Positions 16,750 to 25,156 of a stretch of 64,000 bases of DNA are shown one piece after another. The DNA comes from MFD00082-c5 sp963697995 (GTDB lineage Bacteria > Chlamydiota > Chlamydiia > Chlamydiales > JAJFMB01): NCBI GenBank assembly GCA_963697995.1, contig OY969110.1, positions 620,001-684,000 of the forward strand. Direction: 5' to 3'. Position 1 is the first letter of the stretch. Every line of letters begins with the position of its first letter. Both the position numbers and the translations under genes were made by a program. Under the pieces are notes generated by a model. It was given only the letters and a program-made list of their open reading frames with translations. It was not told the origin of the DNA and did no database searches.

Positions 16750-17461
16750 AAGCCCTCTGTTGCCGCTGAAAAACGGTAAAACCTAAAAAAAAAATCAGGA
16801 CAGAAACACTAAACGATACGACCTGTCGATAAAAAGAGAGTTCTAAGCTAAGAAAAGCGAAGCGAAATCCTTCGATAAGCCCCACAAGGGGATTTAAGCT
16901 ATAAACCCCACGATACTCTATCGGGACAATCGAAATATCGTAGGCCACCGGGGAAAGAAAAAAGAGGAGCTGGATAAAAAAAGGAACCAAAAAACGGATA
17001 TCTCTATACTTAACAGTCATTGCAGACAAAAATAACCCTCCACCTAACGTTAAAAGGATCAGTTGCAAAGAAAGGAAGGGGATCAACAAAAGAGCAAGAG
17101 AGGGACCCTTAAATAAAAGGCTTAAAAAAAGAACAAGAGAGAAGGTCACCAAAAAATCAACCCCATTGACCATCATCAGGGAAATAGGCACAAAGCATCT
17201 TGGAAAGTAGACTTTTGTGATCAGGGGAGCTTGGTTTAAGACGGAAGGAGTCATATCGAGAAGGCTTGAGGAGAAAAATTGCCAGGGAAGAAGGGCGGTC
17301 AAAGCAAAAAGAGCATAAGGGGCCTCCCCTACCGACTTAAAAAGAAACGAGAAGACAAAAGCTGAGATTAAAGGGCGAAAAAGGGCCCAGGAAATGCCAA
17401 AAACAGCTAACTTGTAACGGACGAGAATCTCCTTCCAAGCAAGAAAATAAAGCGTTTCCAT
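16733..17461 (-). CDS. wzm: Polysaccharide ABC exporter, permease subunit
   Basis: A 242-residue ABC-2 type membrane protein of the Wzm/TagG family. It has six hydrophobic segments, the N-terminal LAWKEILVRYKLAVFGISWA entry helix, the TKVYFPRCFVPISLM loop and the SLNPLVGLIEGFR motif before the last helices. It forms the channel half of the O-antigen/teichoic-acid type exporter with the downstream ATPase. It is the first gene of the minus-strand operon, with an 81-bp divergent gap to the sulfotransferase-like gene. Confidence 0.93.
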   Translation of the reverse strand: METLYFLAWKEILVRYKLAVFGISWALFRPLISAFVFSFLFKSVGEAPYALFALTALLPWQFFSSSLLDMTPSVLNQAPLITKVYFPRCFVPISLMMVNGVDFLVTFSLVLFLSLLFKGPSLALLLIPFLSLQLILLTLGGGLFLSAMTVKYRDIRFLVPFFIQLLFFLSPVAYDISIVPIEYRGVYSLNPLVGLIEGFRFAFLSLELSFYRQVVSFSVSVLIFFLGFTVFQRQQRAFADAL

Positions 17462-17542
17462 CGAAAAAAAATCACCCCTTTTGATAAGATCTCAAGGTTA
17501 GTTCATCAAGCAAAAAAAATCAAAGACTAAGGACTTAAATTT
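17462..17542. promoter_or_regulatory. Divergent promoter gap between the two glycan operons
   Basis: The only intergenic space between wzm (minus) and the sulfotransferase/rfb genes (plus) is 81 bases. It must hold start signals for at least the minus operon. It is A-rich with GATAAGATCT near 17485. I could not assign confident -35/-10 pairs. A weak TAAGGA ribosome site lies at about 17528-17533. Confidence 0.4.
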
Positions 17543-18340
17543 ATGCGTAATCTCTTGTTAAGTTTGTTCGTTTGTTGTTCCCTTAATGGCACCCCCCCTG
17601 AATTTTTCGTCCTTACAATGCCAAAAGGGGGAACATCGATGGTCAACCAGGCTCTTCGTCTTCTTTCTAATCGAGGAACAGACTCACAACCGAAAAAGGA
17701 TGTAGCCGTTTTAAGAACAGATTTTGCAAAAGTCCCCTACGAAAATTTCGCAATCCCCGCTAATCAATCTTTAGATGCCGGTGTCTTTATTTTTCACCAC
17801 TTTATTGCAAGCCCCCTCTATAAGAAGCTTTATATCGAACGCGCTAACATGATCCCGGTGGCCCACATCAGAGATTTGCGCGATGTCCTTGTGGCCAACG
17901 TTTACGACAAATGGGAAAATATCGGCAGCTACATCGGACACGATAAAAACTTCGACACAAGACTGTTACATGCCATCAGATATCCCGAGTGCCTCGATCA
18001 GCACGACACCCTCTTAAATGCCAAACATGCCCTCTTTTGGCTAAAAAATAAACGCACTCTCATCGTCCGTTTCGAAGATCTCGTGGGAAGTCAGGGGGGA
18101 GGGTCCGATCATATCCAAAGACAAACGCTTATTAGAATGGCAAAGCATTTAAGACTTAACCCTTCTGCCCAAACGCTCAATCACATCCAGGACACCCTTT
18201 TTGGCTCAACCCCAACGTTTAGAAAAGGGCAAATTGGTGAATGGGTCACCCACTTTAAACCGGTTCATAAAGAGGCTTTTAAAGAAAAATTTGGAGATTT
18301 ATTGATCCAATTTGGTTATGAAGAGGACAATAGCTGGTGA
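17543..18340 (+). CDS. Sulfotransferase-like protein with signal-type N-terminus
   Basis: The 265-residue protein carries the sulfotransferase phosphosulfate-binding loop as PKGGTS (27-32), a central VAHIRDLRDVLVANVYDKW segment matching the 3'-phosphate-binding Arg/Ser region, RFEDLVG, and the C-terminal RKGQIGEWVTHFKP block typical of PAPS-dependent enzymes. A short hydrophobic start (LLLSLFVCCSL, residues 4-14) resembles a signal peptide but runs straight into the fold's first strand. The GTG of rfbA overlaps its stop (GTGA), so it is translationally coupled to dTDP-rhamnose synthesis. It may sulfate the surface glycan. Export, or action on a host substrate, is speculation. Confidence 0.8.
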   Translation: MRNLLLSLFVCCSLNGTPPEFFVLTMPKGGTSMVNQALRLLSNRGTDSQPKKDVAVLRTDFAKVPYENFAIPANQSLDAGVFIFHHFIASPLYKKLYIERANMIPVAHIRDLRDVLVANVYDKWENIGSYIGHDKNFDTRLLHAIRYPECLDQHDTLLNAKHALFWLKNKRTLIVRFEDLVGSQGGGSDHIQRQTLIRMAKHLRLNPSAQTLNHIQDTLFGSTPTFRKGQIGEWVTHFKPVHKEAFKEKFGDLLIQFGYEEDNSW

Positions 18341-19194
18341 AGGGCATTATCCTGGCAGGTGGCAGCGGAACAAGGCTTCACCCTTTAACGCTTGCCATCT
18401 CAAAACAGCTTTTGCCAATCTACAACAAACCGATGATCTACTACCCCCTATCGGTTTTAATCTTAGCAAAAATTAGAGAAATCCTCATCATTTCAACTCC
18501 AAGAGACCTACCCCTCTTTGAAAGACTCTTAGGGGATGGCGCCTCTCTTGGGTTATCCCTTAAATATGCAGTACAAGAGGTCCCAAGAGGTCTGCCAGAA
18601 GCGTTCCTTATAGGAGAATCGTTTATTGGAAACGATAGGGTATGCCTTATTTTAGGAGACAACCTTTTCTACGGCAACCACCTACAACCGCTCCTCCTAG
18701 AGGCTAAAGAGAGAAAAGGCTCCACTTTTTTTGGCTATCCCGTCAAAGATCCTGGCCGCTATGGGGTCGTCGAAGTCGACAAGGAGGGAACTATTTTATC
18801 GATCGAAGAGAAACCAAAAGAGCCGAAATCAAACATCGCATTGACAGGACTCTACTTTTTTGACAACGATGTGATTGAGATGGCTAAAAGCTTAACACCC
18901 TCAAAAAGAGGAGAGCTTGAAATCACCGCTATTCAAAAAGAGTACGTATCCCAAAAAAGAGCCCACCTCACGCTACTTGGAAGAGGGTACACTTGGCTTG
19001 ATGCTGGAACGTACGAGAGCTTAATGCAGGCGCAACAATTTGTCCAAGCCATCGAAGAGCGGCAAGGTCACTACATTGGAAGCTTAGAAGAGATCGCCTA
19101 TCATCAGGGATTTATTTCAAAAGAGGAGCTTTATTCCCATGGCTTAAAACACGCCAATAGCCCTTATGGCGACTATCTTAAGAGCTTTGGATGA
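18337..19194 (+). CDS. rfbA: Glucose-1-phosphate thymidylyltransferase
   Basis: 285 residues. It makes dTDP-glucose from dTTP and glucose-1-phosphate, the first step to dTDP-L-rhamnose. The sequence begins MKGIILAGGSGTRLHPLT with the nucleotidyltransferase signature at 8-14 and has LGDNLFYG and VEEKPKEPKSN-type blocks (IEEKPKEPKSNIALTGLYFF). The GTG start at 18337 overlaps the previous stop. The stop overlaps rfbC by ATGA. Length matches RmlA enzymes. Confidence 0.97.
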   Translation: MKGIILAGGSGTRLHPLTLAISKQLLPIYNKPMIYYPLSVLILAKIREILIISTPRDLPLFERLLGDGASLGLSLKYAVQEVPRGLPEAFLIGESFIGNDRVCLILGDNLFYGNHLQPLLLEAKERKGSTFFGYPVKDPGRYGVVEVDKEGTILSIEEKPKEPKSNIALTGLYFFDNDVIEMAKSLTPSKRGELEITAIQKEYVSQKRAHLTLLGRGYTWLDAGTYESLMQAQQFVQAIEERQGHYIGSLEEIAYHQGFISKEELYSHGLKHANSPYGDYLKSFG

Positions 19195-19706
19195 AAATTG
19201 AGACATTCAAGATGGAAGGGCCCCTTCTTGTTACACTTAATTGTTTTAAAGACGAGAGAGGATTTTTCCTCGAAAGTTTTTCTCCCAAAATAGAAGAGAC
19301 TCTTAAAACAGCATTTGTACAAGATAATCATTCGTTTTCAAAAAAGGGCGTCTTAAGGGGAATGCACTCCCAAAAATCGCAAAAGAAACTCGTTCGGGCC
19401 ATTTTAGGAGATGTTTTCGATGTTTTTGTCGATCTTCGGAAAGATTCAAAAACTTACCTGTCTTGGGAAGGAGTCACCCTTTCAGGCGATAAGCCCCAAC
19501 TGCTTTTTGTTCCCGATGGATTTGCACACGGTTTTATGGTTTTAACAGATTCTGCAACAGTACTTTACAAAGTCTCAACAATTTATAACCCTAAATTAGA
19601 AGAGGGGTTTCGGTTTGATGACCCCTCGATTGGAATCAAATGGCCCCTACCAAACCCCATCCTTTCCGAAAGAGACAAAAATCACCCTCCTTTAAAAATA
19701 AAATGA
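19191..19706 (+). CDS. rfbC: dTDP-4-dehydrorhamnose 3,5-epimerase
   Basis: 171 residues of the RmlC cupin family: FKDERGFFLESF, VLRGMHSQ with the catalytic-type His, KLVRAILGDVFDVFVDLRKDS, and FVPDGFAHGFMVL. The usual LRGLHYQ is varied to LRGMHSQ. It isomerises dTDP-4-keto-6-deoxyglucose. Coupled to rfbA by ATGA. A 103-bp gap separates it from the peptidase gene that follows, the largest gap in this operon. Confidence 0.95.
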   Translation: MKIETFKMEGPLLVTLNCFKDERGFFLESFSPKIEETLKTAFVQDNHSFSKKGVLRGMHSQKSQKKLVRAILGDVFDVFVDLRKDSKTYLSWEGVTLSGDKPQLLFVPDGFAHGFMVLTDSATVLYKVSTIYNPKLEEGFRFDDPSIGIKWPLPNPILSERDKNHPPLKIK

Positions 19707-19809
19707 CAAAAATCACCACAATCGTTTAAAAATGTCTCTTTGCAATCTCGGCTTATAAAAAAAAGACAAACTGCAAAAATCAAAAACTTAACTTAAAGAG
19801 GGCTATCTT

Positions 19810-20622
19810 ATGTACAAATACTTTTGCGGACTTATTTTCTCAGCACTGCTCATGCTTGGAACTCTTGATGCCAAAATTCCCGATGTTCACACGATGAGCT
19901 TAATCAATTGTGAGATTATCAAAAAAGAGAGGCGTCCACGCCATGCGGGAATCGAGGAGGGGACTAGTAAAAACTGGAGTGGCTATGCGGTCACAAAAGG
20001 ACCACGTGATGGACTTGATTGTGTTGTTAACATGGCTGAGGGATTATGGATTGTTCCTAATGTTACGGGGCCTGCAGGAGAGGATGCTTACTCAGCTATA
20101 TGGGTAGGTATTGATGGGTATTCAAGCAACACCGTTGAACAAATTGGAACTGAACAAGATTGGAACGGCACCAGCCAGGTCAACTATGCTTGGTTTGAGA
20201 TGTATCCAAGAGGCAGCTACATGTTAAGCGGCTTCCCAGTCGATGCAGGAGATATTATGTTTGCACGTGTTAGATATAAGAAAAAGGGCAAATTTGAACT
20301 TATTATCGGCAATGCGACTAAAAATGTTTATACTATTGTTCCTCAAAAGTATACAAAGTCTTGTAAAGCTAAAAGAAGCTCGGCTGAATGGATTGTAGAG
20401 GCTCCTTCAAACGGAAATACTATACTTCCTCTTGCAGACTTTGGAACAGTTCCCATCGACGGTTCAGTCAAAATCAATAAGATCCTGGGAGCCATTGAAT
20501 CGACTCATTGGAAAAATCATGCCATCACAATGAAAGAGGGGTCGACTGTAAAAGCTTCTCCTTCTGCCCTTTCGACATCAGGCAACATCAGCCTCTTTTC
20601 TGTAAATTGGGAGCACCAATAG
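19810..20622 (+). CDS. Exported G1-family (glutamic) peptidase
   Basis: The 270-residue protein has a signal peptide (residues 1-21, FSALLMLGTLDA) and then the peptidase G1/eqolisin pattern: NWSGYAV at 55-61, AIWVGIDGY (96-104), the putative catalytic Gln111 in VEQIGTE, YAWFEMYP (126-133) and the AEWIVEAPS block with Glu193 (82 residues after Gln111, close to the 83 in fungal scytalidoglutamic peptidase). This family works best in acid. A propeptide of about 30 residues could lie between the signal and NWSGY. It stands between rfbC and rfbD on the same strand with its own AGAGGG site. A role in the acidifying host vacuole or glycan surface is inference. Confidence 0.88.
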   Translation: MYKYFCGLIFSALLMLGTLDAKIPDVHTMSLINCEIIKKERRPRHAGIEEGTSKNWSGYAVTKGPRDGLDCVVNMAEGLWIVPNVTGPAGEDAYSAIWVGIDGYSSNTVEQIGTEQDWNGTSQVNYAWFEMYPRGSYMLSGFPVDAGDIMFARVRYKKKGKFELIIGNATKNVYTIVPQKYTKSCKAKRSSAEWIVEAPSNGNTILPLADFGTVPIDGSVKINKILGAIESTHWKNHAITMKEGSTVKASPSALSTSGNISLFSVNWEHQ

Positions 20623-20629
20623 GAGTTCT

Positions 20630-21451
20630 TTGAAGATTTGGATTGTCGGAAAAGAAGGACAGCTTGCAAGAGCCTTACAAATGGGGGCCCTTAGGAGAGA
20701 ATTAGTTTACGTCGCTACAGGGCGGAGCTGTCTTGATCTCTTAGACGAAAGAGCTGTAGCCTCTTTCGTCAAAAAAGAAAAAATAAGTTCTATCATTAAT
20801 GCCTCAGCCTACACTAACGTGGAGCTTGCTGAAAAAGAAGAGAAACTTGCTTTTGTTGTTAACAGAGATATTCCAAAAACTTTAAGCCTTGTTGCAAAAA
20901 AAGAGGGACTCCCCCTAACTCACTTCTCAACAGACTATGTTTTTGATGGAAAAAAACACTCACCCTATAAAGAGGAGGATACTCCAAACCCATTAAACAT
21001 TTATGGAAAAAGCAAACTGGCAGGGGAAGAGATTGTTAAAGAAAATCCCCTCTCGTTAATCATCCGTACTTCATGGCTTATGGGCCTTCAGGGAAATAAC
21101 TTTATCGAAACGCTTTTCAAAAAAGGGCAAAACTTAAAGCCTCTTGCGATAGTCAACGACCAGATCGGAAAAGTCACCTTCTGCAGCGACTTAGCAGAAG
21201 CGTGTTTTGACATACAAGGGCACTTTGGCCTAGTCCACTTTGCAAATGATGGAGAACTCTCCTGGTATGATCTTGCAAAACTGCTTCCTCTTCCCTGTCC
21301 TGTCACCCCCATCTCGTCTGATCAGTACAAACAAATCGTGAAACGCCCCCCTTATTCAGCTCTTTGTTTAGACAAAGTAAAAAAGTGGTTGCCCTACGAA
21401 CCAAGACCTTTTAATATTGCTCTTAAAGAGTACCTTACGTTAAGAGAATAG
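20630..21451 (+). CDS. rfbD: dTDP-4-dehydrorhamnose reductase
   Basis: 273 residues of RmlD: MKIWIVGKEGQLARAL with the GxxGQL nucleotide-binding loop, STDYVFDGKKHSPYKEED, and the catalytic YGKSKLAGE. It gives dTDP-L-rhamnose. The start is TTG at 20630, preceded at the right distance by AGGAG (20621-20625), which overlaps the stop of the peptidase gene. Translation of the two is therefore probably linked. Confidence 0.94.
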   Translation: MKIWIVGKEGQLARALQMGALRRELVYVATGRSCLDLLDERAVASFVKKEKISSIINASAYTNVELAEKEEKLAFVVNRDIPKTLSLVAKKEGLPLTHFSTDYVFDGKKHSPYKEEDTPNPLNIYGKSKLAGEEIVKENPLSLIIRTSWLMGLQGNNFIETLFKKGQNLKPLAIVNDQIGKVTFCSDLAEACFDIQGHFGLVHFANDGELSWYDLAKLLPLPCPVTPISSDQYKQIVKRPPYSALCLDKVKKWLPYEPRPFNIALKEYLTLRE

Positions 21452-21453
21452 CT

Positions 21454-22440
21454 ATGCGCCCTTTAAAACAGCTCCTTGTCACAGGAGGAGCCGGCTTCAT
21501 TGGAAAAAATTTTATCCTACATCTTCTAAAAAAAACGACCTGCCGGATCGTGAACTTAGATGCCCTCACCTACGCGGGTTCCTATGAGTCACTTCCTAAA
21601 ACCACAAGACTCATCAATATTTTAGGCAACATTTGCAATGAAACTTTGATCTCACACCTCATCGAAGAGCACGAAATCGACACCATCATCCACTTTGCCG
21701 CAGAAACCCACGTCGACAATAGCATCGAAGATCCAAAAATTTTCTTAAACACTAATGTGATGGGGACGGCTACACTTCTTGAAGCGTTAAGACGTCACCC
21801 TCACGTCCACTTCCATCACGTCTCAACAGACGAAGTCTTCGGCTCTTTAAGTACAACAGGCACCTTTAACGAATTTAACCGCTACGACCCAAAATCCCCC
21901 TACTCGGCCTCAAAAGCGGCATCAGATCATCTGGTAAGAGCCTGGGGACACACCTACAATCTCTCTTATACCCTCTCCAACTGCAGCAACAATTTTGGTC
22001 CCCATCAGCACGAAGAAAAACTGATCCCCAAGGTGATTCAAAACGCCCTTTTAAACCGCCCGATTCCTCTCTATGGGGATGGACGCCATATAAGAGACTG
22101 GATCTTTGTGGAAGATCACTGCGATGCTCTTCTCAAGATCTTACAAACAGCACCCTCTAAAGAAACTTATCTTATAGGCGGCAAATGTGAACTCAGCAAT
22201 AGAGACCTAATCCATAAAATTTTGGAACAACTCACTCAAGAGACAAAAAAATCGTATGACCACCTGATCACCTTTGTTGAGGACAGAAAAGGGCACGATT
22301 TTCGATATGCAATCGACAACACCAAAATCGAAAGGGAGCTCAACTGGCGGCCCAAAACCTGTCTTGAAGAGGGTTTAAGAAAAACGATAAAGTGGTTTCG
22401 AGAGGAAAAACTTTTGCAAAATGTCATTAAGCGCGCATGA
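21454..22440 (+). CDS. rfbB: dTDP-glucose 4,6-dehydratase
   Basis: 328 residues of the extended short-chain dehydrogenase family: TGGAGFIGKNF nucleotide loop at 10-20, FAAETHVDNSIEDP, HVSTDEVFGSL, and the catalytic YSASKAASDH. It converts dTDP-glucose to the 4-keto-6-deoxy sugar. It starts two bases after rfbD ends. The last residues (QNVIKRA) and stop appear to have been created by the repeat that begins at about 22436. A second copy of the preceding 32 bases at 23085 continues in the same frame to a different ending (LKRHVNQN-stop), which may be the original C-terminus. Confidence 0.95.
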   Translation: MRPLKQLLVTGGAGFIGKNFILHLLKKTTCRIVNLDALTYAGSYESLPKTTRLINILGNICNETLISHLIEEHEIDTIIHFAAETHVDNSIEDPKIFLNTNVMGTATLLEALRRHPHVHFHHVSTDEVFGSLSTTGTFNEFNRYDPKSPYSASKAASDHLVRAWGHTYNLSYTLSNCSNNFGPHQHEEKLIPKVIQNALLNRPIPLYGDGRHIRDWIFVEDHCDALLKILQTAPSKETYLIGGKCELSNRDLIHKILEQLTQETKKSYDHLITFVEDRKGHDFRYAIDNTKIERELNWRPKTCLEEGLRKTIKWFREEKLLQNVIKRA

Positions 22441-23116
22441 ATTTTTTAACTCATCAAGAAGCAAAAACATGATAGATTGGATATGCTTGATGTGCTTGAT
22501 AGGGGGAAAATAGACGTTACCGTATTTCGAACTCATCAGAGCTATTTTGAGGTACCCTCCATTATTGAACTCATTTGCAAAAAAAATAGACACGAGGCTA
22601 AAGCTTGCGAACTCACCCCCTGGCGCTAAAGCGCCTCACTAAAAGAGAGGAAAAGTTTTTTAAAAAAGCAAAAACTAAATAGGCTCAACAAAGTTTCGTT
22701 GCTTTTTTAAAAAACTTTTCCTCTCTTTTAGTATTTTTTTAAGCTCCGCTTAAAAAAAAGGGGGTGATTGATCTATACCCTTTTTATTACCCTGCGACTC
22801 CGCGCCTCCGCGTTTAAAAATCTTTTTAATTTTATCTTTTAGTGCGCTTTTTGAATAGCTAAGATCCAATAAACAAGTGCTAGAGTGTGTCCCTAATCCT
22901 ACATATCATGTCTATCCTATGAATCGTGTGATTGTTTGGGGCAAAACCTTCAATTTTCTTGGCGTCTTTCATTAGTAGCTTCACTCTTAACTTTTCCTAT
23001 CTTGTGCCCATTAGTGTGATAATTAGCACTTTATATTTTGTAAGTGTCTCTATTTCAATCAATGGCGCAAGTTAGAAGAAAAATGATAAAGTGGTTTCGA
23101 GAGGAAAAACTTTTGC
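22386..23116. repeat. Pair of exact 32-bp direct repeats around a repeat element
   Basis: GATAAAGTGGTTTCGAGAGG plus the next 12 bases occurs at 22386-22417 (inside rfbB codons for the KWFREEKLL region) and again at 23085-23116 (inside the minus-strand polymerase-like gene's 3' end). The roughly 670 bases between them are almost entirely the repeat element described in the next entry. Confidence 0.95.
22436..23060 (-). repeat. 0.6-kb repeat element, copy A (inverted, diverged)
   Basis: On the minus strand this matches the 585-bp units at 43.1-44.4 kb: the GATGAGTTAAAAAATTCATG end, GGGGAAAATAG, GCGCTAAAGCGC, GGGTATAGATCAATCACCCC and ACATGATATGTAGGAT blocks all recur. Similarity is high around the hairpin and weak beyond 22790. 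The hairpin spans 22638-22732 with arms of about 32 bases. This region has no gene. The hairpin may also act as a bidirectional transcript end for rfbB and the convergent gene. Confidence 0.85.
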
Positions 23117-24279
23117 TTAAAAGGCATGTGAATCAAAACTAATTGAAAAATCACGGGCAAAAAAAGGAAAAGATTTGCAAAAATCGACAAACACATCACC
23201 ATGTAAAGAACGGCGTAAACAATCACATCTTTTACCTCCCCCCTTTTTGCCCTCCTAAATGAAAACATGGTCACGATCTGAAAAGCCCACATAAAAAAAA
23301 AGCTGTAGACCATTCCGAAATCTAAAAGCGTCGGAAAATAAAAAGTTGAGACCGTAAGTTTTTTATGCACTAAGAAAAAACCCGTTTCAGAGGGGTCTAA
23401 ATCAAAATTTTGCCTTAAGACACTTGGCAAAAGAGAAGAGAGCTCATAAAGAGGCTTTCCTAGAGGTTCTACGTCTAAACAAACGGCATTGATATTATTA
23501 AACGGGGTCACGACGTAGGCGTAAACCCACAAAAGAGAGTAGAGAGACTCAGGAACAAAACTCTTAGGACCCAAAATTTTTGTAATTTCAGTGACACCCG
23601 TTCTCATATTACCCAAAATCACAAACGATGTGAGAAGCAAAAGAGCCACCACCACTGTTTTTTGAAACGCTTTTTTCACATAAAAAAAAGAGAGGCAGAT
23701 CAGCTGAAAAAAAAGACTCATGAGAAGCTGACGGCAAATAAGAAGAACCGGCATCGTTATTAAAAAAAATAACTTAAAGAGATCTCTTTTCTTCCCCTTC
23801 TCAAGATAAATGAGAAAAACACCTGTTGTTGCAAGCAAAAAAATGGCATTGAGAAGCCCATTTAACGACTGAATCCCAAAATCAAAATACGACCCTTTCA
23901 TTCCAAAAAGAAGCCAAAGAAGAGGAAATCCTTTAAAATAAATGATTTGGAAGGTTTGCACCAAAAAATAAAAGAATAAAAGAAAATTAACTGGAAGCTC
24001 GACCCCCTTTAAAACTTTTAAGTCTTCGTTAAGGGGTTGCGGAAATAGACATTGAATAAGAAATGGGGTTAAAAGGGCTGTTAAAAGGTTGCCTAAAATG
24101 ACGAAATAGAAGGGGGAAGGGGTATCGACGATGACATCGCATAAGGGAAAAGTCTGCCCAAGAAGCACCAAAATCCAGGGAAACATAAAAGCAAAAGTGG
24201 GTCCTTTGGGCGATAAATACTCTTGGTAATCTTTAAACCGGAGTAAAAGCACAAAGATCTGCCTTTTGTAGAGTTTCAA
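23059..24279 (-). CDS. Polytopic membrane protein, O-antigen polymerase-like
   Basis: About 406 residues with roughly ten hydrophobic segments and a larger hydrophilic loop (about 265-330) containing YVVTPFNNINAV and LDPSETGFFL. This architecture resembles Wzy/oligosaccharide repeat-unit polymerases, and the neighbours are nucleotide-sugar enzymes. No strict signature exists for the family. The longest frame overlaps the upstream gene by 47 bases. A GTG at 24252 or a later start is possible. The C-terminal codons use the duplicated 32-bp segment, so its end (FFLSKPLYHFSSNLRH) may be altered. Confidence 0.65.
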   Translation of the reverse strand: MKLYKRQIFVLLLRFKDYQEYLSPKGPTFAFMFPWILVLLGQTFPLCDVIVDTPSPFYFVILGNLLTALLTPFLIQCLFPQPLNEDLKVLKGVELPVNFLLFFYFLVQTFQIIYFKGFPLLWLLFGMKGSYFDFGIQSLNGLLNAIFLLATTGVFLIYLEKGKKRDLFKLFFLITMPVLLICRQLLMSLFFQLICLSFFYVKKAFQKTVVVALLLLTSFVILGNMRTGVTEITKILGPKSFVPESLYSLLWVYAYVVTPFNNINAVCLDVEPLGKPLYELSSLLPSVLRQNFDLDPSETGFFLVHKKLTVSTFYFPTLLDFGMVYSFFFMWAFQIVTMFSFRRAKRGEVKDVIVYAVLYMVMCLSIFANLFLFLPVIFQLVLIHMPFKQKFFLSKPLYHFSSNLRH

Positions 24280-25156
24280 TCACCTTTAGAGCACTCTCAC
24301 CATCAGTTCTTGGGGTTTCTCTTGTTTTACAACAATGAATAAAATGCTCACATTCAGCTTTTAAAGGCTCTAAAACTTTAAGGGGAATATATTCAGAGGG
24401 ATAAAGACCATAGGGAGTTTTTTCCCTTAACGTTAAACAAAGCTTCTCTTCCCAAGGTTTTGTATCATCAAAAACGGCCATCCCTTTTTCTCCAATCACC
24501 ATGAGCCTCACCTCTTTAAAGGGGGAAACCCAACTTAAGTGGATATGCCCTTTCAAACCCCCTTCAAACTCTAAACTCATTAAGGCGGTATCGATAATCG
24601 AAGGATTTACAGTAGACGCTCCTTGAAAAAAAACAGATTTTACCCCGTTCCTATTTAAGGAAAAAAGAAGAGTTAAATCGTGAGGGCCCAAATCCCAATG
24701 CACATGTTCCTCCCTAAGAGGCGCAAAATTTAGTCGATGTGAAGAGATATAACTTAAAGGACCCAAAGACCCCAGTTTGACAAGCTCCTCCAACTTTAAA
24801 AGAGCGGGATGATAACTCAAAAGGTGTCCTACCATCAAAATCCGCTCCTTCTGCCGAGCTATTTGAATCAGCTCTTGAGCCTCAAGAGAGGTCAAACAAA
24901 GAGGTTTTTCGACAAAAACATCTTTGCCAGCCAAAAGAGCTTTTTTTGCGACACTAAAATGGGTAGGAGCTGGAGTTGCAATGGCCACTTGCTTGATATT
25001 GGGGTCGTCTAAATAGGAGGAGAGAGGTAAAACCCCCTCATACGGGATATCGATCGGAACTTCGTCATAAATTCCTCTTAAGACCCCAAGTTCATGAAAG
25101 TTTCTCGCTAAATTTTTTCCCCAACGACCAAATCCGACAAGAGCTAATGTTTTCAT
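24233..25156 (-). CDS. Gfo/Idh/MocA-family oxidoreductase
   Basis: The start at 25156 overlaps the stop of the aminotransferase gene (ATGA), giving about 307 residues. The N-terminal Rossmann motif is ALVGFGRWGKNLA, followed by the family hallmark VFVEKPLCLTSLEA with the conserved EKP lysine, and HWDLGPHDL with a candidate catalytic His. In cell-surface sugar pathways such enzymes oxidise C3 of a UDP-linked sugar before transamination (WlbA-like). Pairing with the DegT enzyme supports that. The substrate is not proven by sequence. Confidence 0.88.
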   Translation of the reverse strand: MKTLALVGFGRWGKNLARNFHELGVLRGIYDEVPIDIPYEGVLPLSSYLDDPNIKQVAIATPAPTHFSVAKKALLAGKDVFVEKPLCLTSLEAQELIQIARQKERILMVGHLLSYHPALLKLEELVKLGSLGPLSYISSHRLNFAPLREEHVHWDLGPHDLTLLFSLNRNGVKSVFFQGASTVNPSIIDTALMSLEFEGGLKGHIHLSWVSPFKEVRLMVIGEKGMAVFDDTKPWEEKLCLTLREKTPYGLYPSEYIPLKVLEPLKAECEHFIHCCKTRETPRTDGESALKVIETLQKADLCAFTPV

